From assembly GCF_932526225.1 (NCBI RefSeq), contig NC_064040.1, forward strand, positions 7,661,181 through 7,725,180: DNA of 64,000 nt, in the 5' to 3' direction. The notes below the pieces were generated by a model. It was not told where the DNA came from. It saw only the letters and a list, made by a program, of their open reading frames with translations, and did not search any database. A program made the translations under genes and the position numbers. Below, in pieces: positions 61,379 to 64,000 of this stretch; the first letter of the stretch is position 1; each line of letters opens with the position of its first letter. Source of the stretch: Nematostella vectensis. Lineage: Eukaryota > Cnidaria > Anthozoa > Actiniaria > Edwardsiidae.

Positions 61379-63170
61379 TTTTTTTAATGCGTATTTATTG
61401 TTCCGTGTACAAGTTTTTTTTTTTTTTTTTTTTACAACATCTCTCTTTTTTTTACATTCTTCTTTTTTTAAATTTTTTTACATTATACTTGTTACATTAT
61501 TCCTTTTTTTTGTATTTCTTATTCTTTTTCTTTTTTTACATTTACTTTTCTTTTACATTACAAGTACACGGGAATTTACGAATACGTATACACATCACAC
61601 TACACACAAACACGCGAAGGAGGAGGCAAATATGCTGCTTGAGGAAAAAAAATTATTTCAAAAACATTTTCCACTTTTCGTGGAACTGCTTCTCTTTGTG
61701 ATTTTCCCTAGCTATACCGCTCTCAATATTTAACTTGTCATTAAAAAGGGAAAGAAAAGCGTCAAAAGGAGCCAATTTGTTTGAGAAAATTCTAAAAATA
61801 CTATATTTTGCAATGATTATTGCGTGATTTACTCCTATAAACCTTTTTTCCTTTGGCTTATACCCATACAAAATTTCTCTTGGTGTAGGAAGAATCTCCA
61901 AACTAGACTTATCCCTGAACCATTTCAAGAAATGAGACCAAAATTCAATAGCCGTTCGGCATTTGGCAAAGATATGTTCTAGATTGTGCGGTTCATTGCA
62001 GAACTGGCAGTTTGGGGATTCAGAAAGATTCATTTTGAATATAACAGAATTAGAGGGTAAAATATTGTGCACTATCTTGTACTGAAACACATTTAGAAAG
62101 GTTTCAGATGTGACTTTAAATAGTAAAGCATAAACATCTTCTAATTCCGTCAAAAGAGTCTAATATTCGTTTTTCAGCGGTTGGGGCGGCGAAAGCTGCT
62201 GTAACAAGTAATTTTCGGTGTGCGGCGCAGGCATGTTAAGTTACCTAGTTCCAGGAGTGCCTTTTGGTTAAAAGCTTTAACCTCATCCATTGGTTGTTCG
62301 TCATCCTGCCATCGCTGCTTTGTTGACGTAATGGGAAACAGCATTATACACTCCCATGATTGTAAGAAAATTGCAATCTAAATCTAAATCGTGGTACGTT
62401 CGAAATTCTGAGATAGAAATAATTACTCCTCTAGCAGAATATAGAGATCGTGAATATATGTTATGCCTGCCTGACGCCATTTCCTATAGTACAAAGTTTT
62501 GTCTCCTATCTTACTATTTTTATTATTCCATATTATGTCATTATACCATCTTCGGGATGGGCCAAACTGTTCTTCCGCTATATCTGCTATATTTGCCCAG
62601 TATTAATAATAAATACGGTATAGAAAGTGGGAATGACATTATGACATTCTGTGCTTAAAAGTGAGACATCATAGTTACAAAAGAGCATGAAAGTCCCCCC
62701 GAATTTCTGCAGATAATGAAGAGGAATGATTTTCCATGGTGCGATAGAATCACTTAAAAAACGTTTGGCCCATGATAGTTTCAAAGACCTTTCAAAAGTA
62801 TTGAAATCAATCATGTTCAGGCCGCCGTGTTTTTTCACTCCGATAAGTGTAGATTTATCTTGTGGGTTTTACCATTCCAAGCAAAGTAAAAAATGATGCC
62901 ATCTATTTTCTTACCAAACCCGGGCGGCGACACTAGTGAGGTCATTGATTAAACAAGTTTTGACAAACCCAGAGTCTTAACAATATTTATCCTTCCGAGT
63001 AAGGTGAGATTTCTACCCTTCCAAGTATGCAGCAGCTTTTGTAGACTTTCCGCTTTGTCTTCAAAATTAAACTTGTCGTTCATTTCATTGTCACACGAGA
63101 AAGCGCAACCAAGAGCTTTAATCGGATGCCTAGGCCAATTCACACCCAATAGAGTCTCGCGCTTCTCTTT
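61379..63170 (-). mobile_element. 5'-truncated, decayed L1/Tx1-like LINE with 16-bp target duplication
   Basis: On the minus strand, broken frames give the C-terminal half of an L1-type reverse transcriptase: GVNWPRHPIKALGCAFS, WKGRNLTLLGRINIVKTLG, GGLNMIDFNTFERSLKLSW, then the zinc-finger-like tail QYKIVHNILPSN and CQFCNEPHNLEHIFAKC. At least two frameshifts separate these parts (63179-62949, 62838-62587, 62153-61653). The 3' end is A/T-rich with A runs. The exact 16-bp repeat ACCGAACACTCAACAT flanks it at 61363-61378 and 63171-63186. The coding remnant is a pseudogene. Confidence 0.92.
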
Positions 63171-63289
63171 ACCGAACACTCAACATAATCGACGGGTATC
63201 CTGTGTTTGAAAAACAAACAAACGCGATTATTTTGTAGAGCGTGTTTTTGAAATTTAATTTTTGAAATGCAGTCCCGGTATAGAGTCTT

Positions 63290-63840
63290 AGAGTGTTTAT
63301 CATCTCTTGGAATACACGGTACAGTGTTTTATCATCTACTGGAGATACAGTTTTTTATTATCCACTAGAGGTAGATTGTTTTATCACCCCTGGAATACAC
63401 GGTACAGCGTGTTTTATCATCCATTGGAATACACGGTACAGCGTGTTTTATCATCCACCGGTATACACGGTACAGCGTGTTTTATCATCCTCCGGACTAC
63501 ACGGTACAGCGTGTTTTATCATCCACTGCAACACATGGTACAGCGTGTTTTATCATTACACGGTACAGCGTGTTTTATACATTGGAATAATCGGTATAGC
63601 GCGTTCCTTGGGATTACACGGTACAGCGTGCTTTATCTTCCACTGCCTGGAATTCACGGTACAGCGCGTTTTATCATCCTCCGGATTACACGGTAAAGCG
63701 CGTTTTATCGTCCACTGGAATACACGATACGGCGCGTTTTGTCATCCTCTGGAATACACGGTACAGCGCGTTTTATCATCCTCTGGAATACACGATACAG
63801 CGTGTTTTATCATCCTCTGGATTACACGGTACCGTTCGCG
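63290..63840. repeat. ~34-bp minisatellite
   Basis: About 15 units containing ACACGGTACAGCGTGTTTTAT, with variable spacers. Open frames across it are repeat artefacts. Confidence 0.9.
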
Positions 63841-64000
63841 TTTTTTATTGCGGTGTGTGCGTGTGTGTGTGGGGGATATGTTGTCTTAACAAAAAGAATA
63901 AAAACACTATTTTGAGGAATCAAGGGAATGAAATCATGTCAAATTGAATGGATATATTGGGGGTCAAATGCAGTGGTTACCGGTTTATCGAGCATCGACG
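63841..64000. other. Right edge
   Basis: Contains a short (TG)n run near 63855. No gene was recognised. Confidence 0.4.

Noticed and set aside
63293-63889. 198-codon plus-strand frame
   Set aside because: Generated by the ~34-bp minisatellite; no family resemblance.

Overview
The window is intron-rich animal DNA from an invertebrate. It carries four spliced protein-coding genes, many minisatellite arrays and several transposable elements. Each of the three recognisable genes is present once, in its pre-vertebrate form (for example one gene for the vertebrate pair WDR62 and MAPKBP1). Intron positions and phases could be worked out by hand. A lancelet or an anthozoan cnidarian would fit; the sequence alone does not settle which. 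As I recall, repeats that carry a splice donor were reported in amphioxus as 'mirage minisatellites', which leans toward the former. Some dispersed repeats look cnidarian-like to me.

Layout. Positions 56-32741 (minus strand) hold a WDR62/MAPKBP1-type JNK-scaffold gene with about 38 recognised exons; its 3' end runs off the left edge. Its introns hold arrays with units of 15, 106, 3, 84, 36, 42, about 30 and 29 bp, a tRNA-derived SINE and MITE-like elements. PDCD2 (33400-35915, plus) is head-to-head with it across about 660 bp. At 37875-39909 (minus) is a small three-exon gene for an unknown protein with an N-myristoylation-type start and a Gly/His/Tyr-rich tail. At 41350-46512 an intact CR1-like LINE sits inside a 21-bp minisatellite. 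FIBP (46846-61264, minus) is complete in 11 coding exons. Its intron 1 contains an intact Ty3-type LTR element inside a 15-bp minisatellite, and its intron 4 contains a TIR element inside a GAT-rich array. A 5'-truncated L1/Tx1-like LINE with a perfect 16-bp target duplication landed 114 bp upstream of the FIBP start codon. A further minisatellite lies at 63290-63840.

Most striking is exon 24 of the WDR62-like gene. Its last 12 codons together with its 5' splice site are tandemly repeated about 44 times in 36-bp units. About 36 of the copies are in one open frame, each with an intact GT donor in the same phase as the next exon. Any of these donors could therefore be spliced in frame, adding n x 12 residues to a WD40 loop. 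A second array of the same kind (15-bp unit, 7 donors) follows exon 37, and a related, non-open one follows exon 2 of the unknown gene.

Limits: exon boundaries were assigned by eye from splice consensus, phase and remembered human homologues. Joins between exons 14/15, 30/31, 32/33, 33/34 and 34/35 do not close in phase, so small exons are probably missing there.
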